From JADCRZ01 sp039921525 (GTDB taxonomy: Bacteria > Bacteroidota > Bacteroidia > Chitinophagales > Chitinophagaceae), in contig JBDSBP010000004.1 in the NCBI GenBank assembly GCA_039921525.1, forward strand, positions 1-21,358: a stretch of DNA of 21,358 bases. Reading direction: 5' to 3'. Every line of letters starts with the position of its first letter. The first letter of the stretch is position 1. This document shows positions 1 to 7,517 of the stretch, in pieces. The notes under the pieces are model-generated. The model saw nothing but the letters and a program-made list of their open reading frames with translations. It was not told the DNA's origin and searched no databases. Made by a program: the position numbers and the translations under genes.

Positions 1-62
1 ATAATTAATTAGATCTGAAAGACTTGTGGCTGTGGTCAGCCGGAACTGATAATCAACGCAGA

Positions 63-108
63 AATAATTCCTGAAGGGGCAGCCGCGCCCTTATGTCAGG
101 CAATTATT
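63..108. repeat. Imperfect inverted repeat downstream of the glycoside hydrolase gene
   Basis: The arms AATAATTCCTGA (63-74) and TCAGGCAATTATT (96-108) are complementary apart from one extra C, with a GC-rich inner section (GGGGC, GCCC). The hairpin lies just past the stop of the minus-strand gene at 132. It could stop transcription or protect the 3' end, but no T-run follows on the minus strand, so it is not a standard intrinsic terminator. The rest of 1-131 shows no coding potential. Confidence 0.5.
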
Positions 109-131
109 CCAAAAAGCCTAAAAGATAGTTG

Positions 132-1595
132 TTACTTCAAAACTTCCACATCGCTTTCAAGATTGTTTCGGTTAACCACCGTTACCGCGCAGCCATTCCT
201 GCAAAGGACCGGGAAGTCGTTTTCCTTTAAAACAGCAGCAGAATCTACACATGGCAGTATTTCAAAATCAGCCCTTTCAGCATCCAATAACCCGTATAAA
301 ACAAAATACTTTATCCTTTTTTCACCTGGAGCCGATAGTTTCCAAATACCTTCCGCCTGCTTCTCAACGATTGGTTTGGCTGGCTTTACGCTGTCAATCC
401 AGTTCATAGGAGGTACAAGCGCCGGGTGCTTATAATAATTGTTTTTCAGACTGTCACTCCACCCGTTAGGATTGCGGGTGAATGATTTACTGCTATAATA
501 AACACTACCCTGCACCGTGGTATATTCTCTTGATTTTTTAATCTGGTTGGGCAATTCATTCCTGTTTTTAAAGGCAGGGTAACCTTTTGTATAAGCTTTG
601 TAGATGCCGTGTCCAATATATAAATGCCTTCCATAGGCATGTTGGCTCCACCAGTCGACGAGTGTTCCATAACCAACTATCTTGTGACTAAACTCCCAAT
701 AAAGCTGTGGTGTAACATAATCTATCCATCCTTCCCGCAACCAAAGCAGGATATCAGCATACAGATCATCATAATTTGTTTGACTGGCTTTAGTATCACT
801 ACCTTCTGTATCCTTATCACTATTGCGCCATACACCAAAAGGACTAACCCCAAACTTACAATACTTATTTTCTTCCTTTATTGCCCGGCTCAGGAAAGAG
901 ATGACTGAATCAACATTGCTTCTGCGCCAGTCTTCCTTAGTTAAGCCGTTACTGTTTTTCGCATAACTGGAATCATCCGGGAACTGCTCACCTGCTATGC
1001 GATAAGGATAAAAGTAATCATCAAAATGCACCGCATCAATATCATATCTTTTCACCATATCCCTGATCACTGCGGTTACATATTGCTGAACTTCTTTATT
1101 CCCCGGATCAAAATATCGCTTTGAACCATAAACTAAAAACCATTCCGGATGAAGCCGGGTGATATGTGTGGCTGAAATGGATGATTTCCCCATATTGAAT
1201 TCGGCGCGGTAAGGGTTACACCAGGCGTGGAATTCCATTCCCCGTTTATGTGTTTCCGCTATCATAAAAGCTAAAGGATCATAATAGGGTGAGGGCGGTC
1301 TTCCCTGCTTGCCCGTAAGAAATTCGCTCCATGGCTCATAAGGTGAAGGGTAAAAAGCGTCGGTAGAAGGGCGCACCTGCACAATTACTGCGTTCAGCCC
1401 GTTACGTTGATGCATATTCAAAAGACTGATGAATTCCGCCTTTTGGTTCTCTGTATTAAAATTTCCGGCCGAGGGCCAGTCGATATTGGTAACCGTCGCC
1501 ACCCAAACGCCGCGAAACTCATATTTTGGTTGAGCAATAGTTCGAGTGTGTACACACAAACAAAAATAAAATATCAATACAAATGTTTTTTTCAT
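132..1595 (-). CDS. Exported GHL10-family (DUF187, YngK-like) glycoside hydrolase
   Basis: A 487-residue protein with an N-terminal signal peptide (basic MKK, hydrophobic stretch to about residue 20, cleavage near IAQ). The family hallmark EFRGVWVATVTNIDWPS follows directly at about 26-42, opening the (beta/alpha)8 barrel. Further barrel motifs are AVHFDDYFYPY, VSPFGVWRN and DYVTPQLYWEF, and acidic residues in these segments are likely catalytic. The last ~90 residues look like a beta-sandwich (Fn3-like) domain. Family members act on extracellular glycans or peptidoglycan-related sugars; the exact substrate cannot be read from sequence. The product is probably periplasmic or secreted. The length is normal for the family. 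No Shine-Dalgarno is visible. Four AATTACG-type heptamers sit just upstream of the start. Confidence 0.88.
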   Translation of the reverse strand: MKKTFVLIFYFCLCVHTRTIAQPKYEFRGVWVATVTNIDWPSAGNFNTENQKAEFISLLNMHQRNGLNAVIVQVRPSTDAFYPSPYEPWSEFLTGKQGRPPSPYYDPLAFMIAETHKRGMEFHAWCNPYRAEFNMGKSSISATHITRLHPEWFLVYGSKRYFDPGNKEVQQYVTAVIRDMVKRYDIDAVHFDDYFYPYRIAGEQFPDDSSYAKNSNGLTKEDWRRSNVDSVISFLSRAIKEENKYCKFGVSPFGVWRNSDKDTEGSDTKASQTNYDDLYADILLWLREGWIDYVTPQLYWEFSHKIVGYGTLVDWWSQHAYGRHLYIGHGIYKAYTKGYPAFKNRNELPNQIKKSREYTTVQGSVYYSSKSFTRNPNGWSDSLKNNYYKHPALVPPMNWIDSVKPAKPIVEKQAEGIWKLSAPGEKRIKYFVLYGLLDAERADFEILPCVDSAAVLKENDFPVLCRNGCAVTVVNRNNLESDVEVLK

Positions 1596-1607
1596 AGGAG
1601 CTGAATC

Positions 1608-1635
1608 AATTACGAATTACGTATTACGAATTACG
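1608..1635. repeat. Heptanucleotide tandem repeat, AATTACG x4
   Basis: Four consecutive 7-bp units: AATTACG, AATTACG, TATTACG, AATTACG. They lie 13 bp upstream of the start of the glycoside hydrolase gene, so they would fall in its 5' untranslated or promoter region. One and a half similar units (TATTACG, ATTACGC) occur at 6961-6974, across the stop codon of the small exported protein gene. Confidence 0.8.
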
Positions 1636-1717
1636 GTTGAGGTAATTAGAGGTTATACCCCTTTCCTGTTTCGAAATGTAATTCAATTATTTTTCACAGA
1701 ATATTTGGTGAAATATA

Positions 1718-1794
1718 TTATGGCAACTTTAAAATGATGCTTTGGCTATCAGGATAGCCAACATAACTGACAGTTTACAATTGACATGACACTG
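1718..1794. repeat. Dispersed hairpin element, copy A (collapsed stem)
   Basis: A short copy of the element also found at 2292-2433 and 14995-15144. The left side (TTATGgCAACTTTAAAATG, then CTTTGGCTATC) and the right side (GATAGCCAACATAAC, then TTGACATGACACTGG) match the other copies, but the centre is reduced to the tight palindrome TTGGCTATC-AG-GATAGCCAA (1742-1761). The outer left end (CTAGTG) is degraded. It lies between the MarR and glycoside hydrolase genes. Confidence 0.75.
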
Positions 1795-1802
1795 GAAGTT
1801 CC

Positions 1803-1830
1803 TCATACCTCACACGTCATACCTCACTCC
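1803..1830. repeat. Heptanucleotide tandem repeat, TCATACC x4, overlapping the MarR 3' end
   Basis: Units TCATACC, TCACACG, TCATACC and TCACTCC in a row. The MarR stop codon (1817-1819) and its last few codons lie inside this array. The same heptamer recurs at 8182-8202 and, inverted, at 21176-21231. Confidence 0.75.
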
Positions 1831-2269
1831 TGATTTTGTCCAACAGGCTATTCAGGGTTCGAGCTTCTTCTTCAGAAAGGGTTTTAAGTATACTGTCCAT
1901 TTCATCCTGGAATTGATCCATATTTCCCAGCAAATTTTCGCCTTTTTCCGCCAGGGTTACATCAACCAGCCTTTTATCTGACGTGCGTACTATCTTTTTT
2001 ACCAGTCCTTTTATAACCATCCTATCTACAATTCTGCTAGTATCACTCATCTTATCCAACATCCGTTGACGGATCTGCAATGTTGAAAGCGGTTCACCGG
2101 CCCCTCTTAATATGCGTAGAATATTAAATTGCTGCGATGTAATTTCAAACCTGTCCAGAATTTGTTTCATTTTTTCATTTATCCAGTTGTATGTATAAAT
2201 AAGATTAATGGTTGATTTCTGAAACTCGTTACCGAACTGCTTCTGGTTAATTTCTTTTTCAATACTCAT
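1817..2269 (-). CDS. MarR-family winged-helix transcriptional regulator
   Basis: A 150-residue protein of normal MarR length. A dimerisation helix at about 15-45 is followed by the winged helix-turn-helix: FEITSQQFNILRILRG, then the recognition region with DTSRIVDRMVIKGLV, then the wing with a conserved basic/acidic turn (RTSDKRLVDVTLAEKG). The C-terminal helix closes the dimer. Such proteins usually bind a palindrome near their own promoter and release it on binding a small ligand; the ligand is unknown here. The final residues RSEV and the stop come from the TCATACC heptamer array. Upstream, hairpin element copy B begins only 22 bp before the start codon, so it probably overlaps the promoter. 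Confidence 0.88.
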   Translation of the reverse strand: MSIEKEINQKQFGNEFQKSTINLIYTYNWINEKMKQILDRFEITSQQFNILRILRGAGEPLSTLQIRQRMLDKMSDTSRIVDRMVIKGLVKKIVRTSDKRLVDVTLAEKGENLLGNMDQFQDEMDSILKTLSEEEARTLNSLLDKIRSEV

Positions 2270-2277
2270 AAATAATT

Positions 2278-2306
2278 CAAATAAGTATATGCTAGTGTTA
2301 TGTCAA
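2278..2306 (-). promoter_or_regulatory. Possible MarR promoter partly inside hairpin element B
   Basis: Reading the minus strand, TTGACA (2306-2301) lies in the terminal inverted repeat of element B. After 18 nt from its TTG comes CTTATTTG (2285-2278), a 6-of-8 match to the Bacteroidota -7 box TAnnTTTG, which ends 8 nt before the ATG. This is inference from spacing only. Confidence 0.3.
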
Positions 2307-2433
2307 CTTTAAAATGACGCTTTGGCTATCCGCCTTCAGCTATCAGGAGGAAACTACTTCTCGCATTGTTTTTCCTGATAGCTGACTGCTGATAGCCAAC
2401 ATAACCGACCGTTTATTATTGACAGGATGCTGG
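2292..2433. repeat. Dispersed hairpin element, copy B (three-heptamer stem)
   Basis: A 142-bp element. The left end CTAGTGTTATGTCAA and right end TTGACAGGATGCTGG are imperfect terminal inverted repeats (the right end is more diverged). Inside, CTATCCG, CCTTCAG and CTATCAG (2326-2346) face CTGATAG, CTGACTG and CTGATAG (2375-2395), giving a long stem around a 28-nt loop. No open reading frame of note lies inside. It has the form of a MITE or a long REP-like palindrome. Confidence 0.85.
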
Positions 2434-2484
2434 TCTGGTTACTTCAAGCTGGAATAAGACATAGTTGCTTCTTCCTTCCTAAAG

Positions 2485-2505
2485 CTGATAGCCAACCGCC
2501 GATAG
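2485..2505. repeat. Degenerate CTGATAG heptamers x3
   Basis: Units CTGATAG, CCAACCG and CCGATAG in 7-bp register, just past the 3' end of the radical SAM gene. They are related to the stem of the neighbouring hairpin element but lack its terminal repeats. Confidence 0.55.
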
Positions 2506-2520
2506 TCGGAAAGCCTTTAC

Positions 2521-3552
2521 TTATGAACTCCAAACTTTTGTTCCTTCGCTGCAATTGGCACAGATATCAATATTTTTGCGGCTTTGTAAAATTTGTTTAC
2601 GAAAATTAATGTAATCCTGGTTGTGCCAGATTTCTTTAAAAGGTTTGCCTTTCAGGTCACCCAGTGTATATTGTGCGTCTTTGTCAAAGCAACAGGGCAC
2701 CACTAATCCATCCCAGGTAATAACAGTGGCATGCCATAACCGCCAGCAATGATTATTCAGGTCGTTCTTGGTAATAACTTCTCCTTTATCATTCTTTTTA
2801 TAACGACTGTATTTTTGAATCGTTGGTATTAACCGGTTGGGATCGTTTTCGTAATCATACACCTGGGCTGTCTTCAACCAAACATCATCCACACCAACTT
2901 CCCTCCCGAGTTTTTTTACTTCTTCAATCTGGTGTTCATTCGGCTTCACTACCAGGAACTGAAAGAAAACGAAGGGGGTTTTACTATTAAGCGCTTTCTT
3001 CCATTTAACAATATTCCTGGCCCCTTCAATCACCTTATTAAGGTTACCACCTACCCTGTATTGCTGGTACACGTCCTGGGTAGTGCCGTCAATTGAAATA
3101 ATCAGCCTGTCGAGGCCACTTTCAATAGTTTTTTTGGCGTTTGCATCATTGAGATAATGCGCATTGGTAGATGTTGCCGTATATATTCCCTTACCAGAGG
3201 CGTATTTTACCATTTCCAGGAATCCAGGGTTTAGATACGGTTCACCCTGAAAATAAAAAACGAGGTAGAGAAGATCCTTATGTAGCTGGTCAATTGTATC
3301 TTTAAAGAAGTCTTTTTGAAGCATACCTGTTGGTCGTGTAAAAGCTCTTAAACCGCTTGGACATTCGGGGCAACGCAGGTTACAGGATGTTGTCGGTTCA
3401 AACGAAATTGAAATGGGGTAACCCCATTGTATGGGCTTACCGGTCCATTTACTTAGATAGTAGCTGCTGAGTACCAGGCTGGCGTTCCATAACCTTCTGA
3501 GGGTAAGCTTTGACAGGAAATTGATATTATCGTTCCGGTTCCACTTAGACAT
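2521..3552 (-). CDS. Radical SAM protein with C-terminal SPASM domain
   Basis: A 343-residue protein. The SAM-binding [4Fe-4S] motif CxxxCxxC is C57, C61, C64 in TTSCNLRCPECPSG. GEP at 103-105 is the usual SAM-contact motif, and IISIDG at 151-156 is a typical barrel strand. The C-terminal part holds Cys269, Cys287-Cys288 and Cys331/Cys334 (CANC), the pattern of a SPASM auxiliary iron-sulfur domain. SPASM enzymes often modify peptides or proteins, but others work on small molecules. No precursor peptide gene or partner is visible on either side, so the substrate is unknown. It is transcribed divergently from the S46 peptidase. Cytoplasmic; no signal peptide. Confidence 0.88.
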   Translation of the reverse strand: MSKWNRNDNINFLSKLTLRRLWNASLVLSSYYLSKWTGKPIQWGYPISISFEPTTSCNLRCPECPSGLRAFTRPTGMLQKDFFKDTIDQLHKDLLYLVFYFQGEPYLNPGFLEMVKYASGKGIYTATSTNAHYLNDANAKKTIESGLDRLIISIDGTTQDVYQQYRVGGNLNKVIEGARNIVKWKKALNSKTPFVFFQFLVVKPNEHQIEEVKKLGREVGVDDVWLKTAQVYDYENDPNRLIPTIQKYSRYKKNDKGEVITKNDLNNHCWRLWHATVITWDGLVVPCCFDKDAQYTLGDLKGKPFKEIWHNQDYINFRKQILQSRKNIDICANCSEGTKVWSS

Positions 3553-3560
3553 ATTCCATG

Positions 3561-3590
3561 TAAAAATAATGTCATAACATCAAACGACAA
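3561..3590 (-). promoter_or_regulatory. Candidate promoter of the radical SAM gene
   Basis: On the minus strand TTG (3590-3588), 19 nt, then TATTTTTA (3568-3561), seven of eight bases of TAnnTTTG counting the free positions. The box ends 8 nt before the ATG, so any leader would be very short. The TTG-to-box spacing is the same as in the divergent S46 promoter. Confidence 0.35.
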
Positions 3591-3736
3591 GATTTTCATT
3601 CAAAATGTTTAGGGAAAGCTAAACCAGTATTGGATTGAATAGAAGAATACCCCTTATGAAAAAAGTAAATTGTTTGATTTTCTTGGTAAACCCTGGTTCT
3701 AATGTCATCGTGATATTGTTTAACAAACTTCGTCCG

Positions 3737-3766
3737 TTGAATTTTAGAAAATTCAAAGTAGGTTTG
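3737..3766 (+). promoter_or_regulatory. Candidate promoter of the S46 peptidase gene
   Basis: TTG (3737-3739), 19 nt, then TAGGTTTG (3759-3766), an exact match to the Bacteroidota -7 consensus TAnnTTTG. The ATG at 3790 follows 23 nt later, giving a leader of roughly 17 nt and supporting that start codon. Confidence 0.5.
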
Positions 3767-3789
3767 TTGTTACAAAAGCACATTAAAAT

Positions 3790-6009
3790 ATGGATGTTAA
3801 TTCTAACGAAAGCATAGTATCCGGGCCAGCTAGATTTGGAAGCAGGCTTCCTGGAAAACTTTTAATAACCTTTATTTTTTGCATTACTTTTTTCAGGGCG
3901 TTTGCTGATGAGGGAATGTGGCTCCCTATGTTATTGGGCCAGCAGGTATATAATGATATGGTTAAAAAAGGGTTGAAACTTACAAAGGAACAGCTGTATA
4001 GCATGAACAAGACTTCTGTTAAAGATGCCATTATTATTTTTGGCAATGGTTGTACCGGGGAAATTGTGAGCAATGAAGGGTTGATTTTTACTAATCACCA
4101 TTGTGGTTATGATGCCATAGCTACGGCAAGTTCCGTTGAGCACAACTTTCTGAAAAATGGCTTTTACGCCACGAAAAAAACCGAAGAAATTCCATCCGGT
4201 TCTCTAACGGTACAATTCCTGTTAAAAGTGGAAGATGTTACTAAAGAAGTGGAAGAGGCACTAAACGGTTTAAACGGAGAAGAGCGCGCAAAGAAGCAGG
4301 GGGAGATATTTTCTTCCATCAACCAGAAATACAATGATGCCTCCCAAAGTATCGAGGCCAGGACCAATGCTTTATTCAAAGGCAACCAGTTCCTGGTATT
4401 TGTTTACCAGCGTTTCAAAGATATCCGCCTGGTTGGTGCGCCTCCCGAAAGTATCGGAAAATTTGGTGGTGACACCGATAACTGGGAGTGGCCCCGGCAC
4501 ACAGGTGATTTTTCTGTATTCAGGGTATACGCTTCAAAAGATGGCAAACCTGCAGACTATAGCACCGACAATGTTCCCCTTAAGCCCAAATATTTTTTAC
4601 CTGTTTCAATTAAAGGAGTAAAAGATGGCGACTTCTCCATGATCTATGGTTATCCCGGCGGCACCAATCGGTACGAAAGTTCTTACGGCGTGAAGCTTGC
4701 AACGGATATCAGTAATCCTTCTCTGGTGAAATTGCGGGATGGGAGGCTAAAATCAATGTTCGAAGAGATGAAGAAGGATCCTGCTGTAAAATTACAATTG
4801 GCATCCGACTATGCTTCTATTGCCAACTATTGGAAGTTTTTTGACGGAGAAACCAGGCAACTATTAAAGTATAAGATTTTTGAAAAGAAACAACAAGATG
4901 AAAAAGCATTCCAGCAGTGGGCTACAGGCAAACCTATGTTTGAAAATATCTTTAGCGATTGGGCCAGGGCTTATGAAGCCTGGAGGCCATATGTAAAGCA
5001 ACGGGTATATATAAACGAAGGAATACTTGGATCGCCATTAGCTATGTTTGCCGCCTCCCTGCTACAAACAGAAAGAGTGTTAGTGAATACAGGTGTAAAG
5101 CCCGAAGAGGCAAAGAAGGCAATGGAAGAAGCTACCTATCGCCGAAAGATTTTTCTAACAGCAGAAAATAAAATTTCCGACCAGCGGATCATGGCAACTA
5201 CGGCTATGCTCTTTTACCAGGATATAGACAAAAACCAGCACCCAATTGGATTTTTCGAAAACATGAAAGGCAGCTTTGGAGATCTAAAAGATGAAAACAC
5301 CTATAAAAAATGGGCAGCAGAAGTTTTCAAATCTACGATGTTACTGGATGACGCCAAGTGGAATGCCTTTATCGCTACACCTAATGCCATTACGTTACAA
5401 AACGACATGGCATTTACATATGTAAACAGTTTTTTAAAAAATTATACGGGCAAGTATCTAACATTTTTTCAGCAATTTACCATCCGCAACAACGACTTAG
5501 GGAGGCTTTATTTGAAAGGAGTTATGCAGATGAATTCAACCCGCATCATGTACCCGGATGCAACCTTTACCATGCGTCTTAGCTATGGAAATATCAAAAG
5601 TTACCAACCGAGAGACGCAGTAAAATATGATTATGTTACTACGATGAAGGGAGCTTTGGATAAGTATATTCCCGGAGATTATGAATTTGATTTGCCACCA
5701 AAATTACTGGAGCTGGCCACCAAAAAGGATTTTGGTCAATATATAGATAAGCAACGAAATGACCTTGTTGTTGGATTTATTACCACCAACGATATTACCG
5801 GCGGCAATTCAGGCTCTCCCGTTTTGAATGCAACCGGTGAACTGATTGGCCTTGCATTCGATGGCAACTATGAGGCACTAAGCCACAAGCTGGCTTTTGA
5901 TAAGGACCTTAACCGCACTATATGTGTTGATGTGCGGTATGTATTATGGTGCATTGATAAACTGGGCGGTGCTTCTAATATAATTCAGGAACTTAAGCTG
6001 ATGAAGTAA
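3790..6009 (+). CDS. S46-family dipeptidyl-peptidase, DPP7-type
   Basis: A 739-residue exported serine exopeptidase that removes dipeptides from the N-terminus of oligopeptides, normally in the periplasm. A rather long polar N-terminus precedes the hydrophobic signal segment (about 23-39, cleavage near AFA-DEG). The mature start DEGMWLP is typical of S46. The chymotrypsin-like triad is visible as the TNHHCGYDAI histidine pair (103/104), Asp240 in WPRHTGDFS, and Ser674 in GGNSGSPV. The residue after FD in LAFDGNYE is Gly692, the position where DPP11 enzymes carry Arg for acidic P1 residues; Gly suggests DPP7-like preference for hydrophobic P1 (known for the family, inferred here). Full length. 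The promoter at 3737-3766 fits this start. The downstream gene follows after about 55 bp. Confidence 0.93.
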   Translation: MDVNSNESIVSGPARFGSRLPGKLLITFIFCITFFRAFADEGMWLPMLLGQQVYNDMVKKGLKLTKEQLYSMNKTSVKDAIIIFGNGCTGEIVSNEGLIFTNHHCGYDAIATASSVEHNFLKNGFYATKKTEEIPSGSLTVQFLLKVEDVTKEVEEALNGLNGEERAKKQGEIFSSINQKYNDASQSIEARTNALFKGNQFLVFVYQRFKDIRLVGAPPESIGKFGGDTDNWEWPRHTGDFSVFRVYASKDGKPADYSTDNVPLKPKYFLPVSIKGVKDGDFSMIYGYPGGTNRYESSYGVKLATDISNPSLVKLRDGRLKSMFEEMKKDPAVKLQLASDYASIANYWKFFDGETRQLLKYKIFEKKQQDEKAFQQWATGKPMFENIFSDWARAYEAWRPYVKQRVYINEGILGSPLAMFAASLLQTERVLVNTGVKPEEAKKAMEEATYRRKIFLTAENKISDQRIMATTAMLFYQDIDKNQHPIGFFENMKGSFGDLKDENTYKKWAAEVFKSTMLLDDAKWNAFIATPNAITLQNDMAFTYVNSFLKNYTGKYLTFFQQFTIRNNDLGRLYLKGVMQMNSTRIMYPDATFTMRLSYGNIKSYQPRDAVKYDYVTTMKGALDKYIPGDYEFDLPPKLLELATKKDFGQYIDKQRNDLVVGFITTNDITGGNSGSPVLNATGELIGLAFDGNYEALSHKLAFDKDLNRTICVDVRYVLWCIDKLGGASNIIQELKLMK

Positions 6010-6051
6010 TTCAATGAGTTTACCCGGCTAAACAAAAACGCCAAACTGTTG

Positions 6052-6059
6052 TACCTTAG
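6052..6059 (+). promoter_or_regulatory. Possible -7 box just upstream of the NYN gene
   Basis: TACCTTAG resembles TAnnTTTG (one mismatch) and ends exactly 4 nt before the ATG at 6064. If used, the transcript would begin at or next to the start codon. No good -33 TTG is seen at the usual distance. Confidence 0.25.
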
Positions 6060-6063
6060 CACT

Positions 6064-6804
6064 ATGAACAAAACAAACAGGATAGCTTTACTGGTAGATG
6101 GAGATAACGCACCACCAAAATTATTAATCCTTATACTGGAAGAAGCATCTAAATACGGCAAAGTAACTATCCGCCGCGTGTATGGCGACTGGACCACTCC
6201 TCAAATGAATACCTGGAAAAGCATGCTGAACGAAATGGCTTTTAATCCCATTCAAAAATTTTCCTATACCACCGGTAAGAACTCCACTGACAGTGCATTG
6301 ATCATAGACGCGATGGACATCCTTCATGACAACCTGGTAGATGGATTCTGTATCGTATCAAGCGACAGCGATTATACCGGCCTTGCCAAAAGGATCAGGG
6401 AGGAAGGAATTTTTGTAATGGGTATTGGTGAAAAGAAAACGCCCAACGCATTTGTAAAATCGTGCGAAATATTCACCTATGTTGAAAACCTAGAAGTTAC
6501 TACGGAAACAGAAGTAGTAACCGCAAAACCTGAAAAAGTAACTAAAAAGAAGCAACAGAAAACTACCCCAAAGGTACCGGTAAATATGAGCCTTATTAAT
6601 AAAGCCTTCGACATGTCTATCAATGAGAGCAACGAAGTGAATATCTCCACGCTAGGGCTTAACCTGCGTAAACTAGATCCCAGCTTCGATTGCCGGACAT
6701 ACGGGTATAAAACAATTACCAGTTTATTCTCAAACCTGAACGGGTTTGAAGTTGTTGATAACATGATTAATGGAAGGAACCACCCTGTACTAAAAAGAAA
6801 ATAA
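6064..6804 (+). CDS. NYN-domain (LabA/DUF88-like) putative RNase with C-terminal LOTUS/OST-HTH domain
   Basis: I choose the ATG at 6064 (MNKTNRIALLVDGDNA), giving 246 residues; an in-frame ATG at 6049 would add five residues unlike the family. The NYN (PIN-like) fold occupies about 1-145: the metal-binding aspartates are in LLVDGDNA near the start, in NSTDSALIIDAMD and in IVSSDSDYTGLAKRI, which together make the acidic site of this nuclease superfamily. A basic, Lys/Thr-rich linker (about 145-175) leads to a C-terminal ~70-residue domain (NKAFDMSINE onwards, LRKLDPSFDCRTYGYKTITSLF) that fits OST-HTH/LOTUS, a winged helix that binds RNA. The role is probably RNA processing or turnover; the target is unknown. 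It may share transcripts with the S46 gene or use its own -7 box. Confidence 0.85.
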   Translation: MNKTNRIALLVDGDNAPPKLLILILEEASKYGKVTIRRVYGDWTTPQMNTWKSMLNEMAFNPIQKFSYTTGKNSTDSALIIDAMDILHDNLVDGFCIVSSDSDYTGLAKRIREEGIFVMGIGEKKTPNAFVKSCEIFTYVENLEVTTETEVVTAKPEKVTKKKQQKTTPKVPVNMSLINKAFDMSINESNEVNISTLGLNLRKLDPSFDCRTYGYKTITSLFSNLNGFEVVDNMINGRNHPVLKRK

Positions 6805-6859
6805 GATATATTCTTCCTGCATGTTGTAATTATTATTCCATGATGAATAATATAAAAAC

Positions 6860-6891
6860 AAAGAAGCATACTTACCCAAGCATGCTTCTTT
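6860..6891. terminator. Bidirectional intrinsic terminator
   Basis: A perfect 10-bp stem AAAGAAGCAT (6860-6869) / ATGCTTCTTT (6882-6891) with a 12-nt loop sits between the converging NYN gene and the small exported protein gene. The A/T-rich arm ends provide a T-run in both directions. Confidence 0.7.
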
Positions 6892-6968
6892 AATCTTCCA
6901 GCCCTGATCCGACTCAAAAACTGCAAAGTTTTTATATCATCAAGCTGGTGTTTTCATATGTATTACGA

Positions 6969-7202
6969 TTACGCCGGTTTCTTTACCTTGCTCATCCTTC
7001 TAGTCTTAGTAGTAGAGGTATCTGATTTAGATCTTTCCATTTTCTTCATTTTCTTATGAGTAGTATCCTGGTAAGAAGTGCTGATACTATTCTCAGAAAT
7101 CCCATTAACGGCGCCAGCTACATTATTACTATTCGGGGCAAATGAACTTAATAAGAAACAAACAACTGTAGTACACATACCACTGACAATGAATTTTTTC
7201 AT
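6969..7202 (-). CDS. Small exported basic protein, function unknown
   Basis: 77 residues. The N-terminus MKKFIVSGMCTTVVCFLLSS is a signal peptide, cleaved probably near SFA-PNS. The mature part (about 50 residues) is polar, then strongly basic (KKMKKMERSK and RRMSKVKKPA), with no recognisable domain and no membrane segment. A periplasmic or surface polycationic peptide is possible, but this is only a description. The stop codon lies within a TATTACG-like heptamer. It faces the terminator at 6860-6891. Confidence 0.65.
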   Translation of the reverse strand: MKKFIVSGMCTTVVCFLLSSFAPNSNNVAGAVNGISENSISTSYQDTTHKKMKKMERSKSDTSTTKTRRMSKVKKPA

Positions 7203-7517
7203 AATTTTTTTTTTAAATAGTTACTAATTTAATGTTGGTAAAATGATTTAATCTGCAACAGAATAAAAGCATCTATGTGCAAATCTTCTTCTAATATATG
7301 GAAAAAAGTGTGCCAACATCATGCTGCCCGGAGGGTCGACAAAGCCTTGTCAGGAAATTAAATGGTTCTTGATGTATATAGCGCTGGAAAACCCTGCAAC
7401 TAGCATAAAATAAGCAGGCATTATATAATTAATAATATGTTAATGGAGATTTGACACCTAAGTTTGCACCTGTAATTCCCCTTTTTATTAAGTTGCCGCG
7501 ACAGATTTTTTACGGCG
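7203..7517. other. 315-bp intergenic gap, little content
   Basis: It lies between the DNA glycosylase stop and the small exported protein start and must hold the promoter of the latter. I see a weak stem CCTGC (7393-7397) / GCAGG (7414-7418) and an isolated plus-strand TAAGTTTG (7459-7466) that matches the -7 box but has no gene downstream on that strand. No RNA gene is recognised. Confidence 0.5.

Noticed and set aside
3635..3817. A 60-residue plus-strand reading frame that might be a precursor peptide for the radical SAM enzyme
   Set aside because: It overlaps the S46 promoter and start, is on the opposite strand from the radical SAM gene, and lacks a leader-core pattern or repeated core residues.
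6477..6926. A 149-residue minus-strand reading frame
   Set aside because: It is antisense to the well-supported NYN-LOTUS gene and crosses the terminator; no recognisable motif.
7459..7466. Plus-strand TAAGTTTG as a promoter of a hidden RNA
   Set aside because: An exact -7 match, but no TTG at the right distance, and downstream there is only the antisense of the glycosylase gene.
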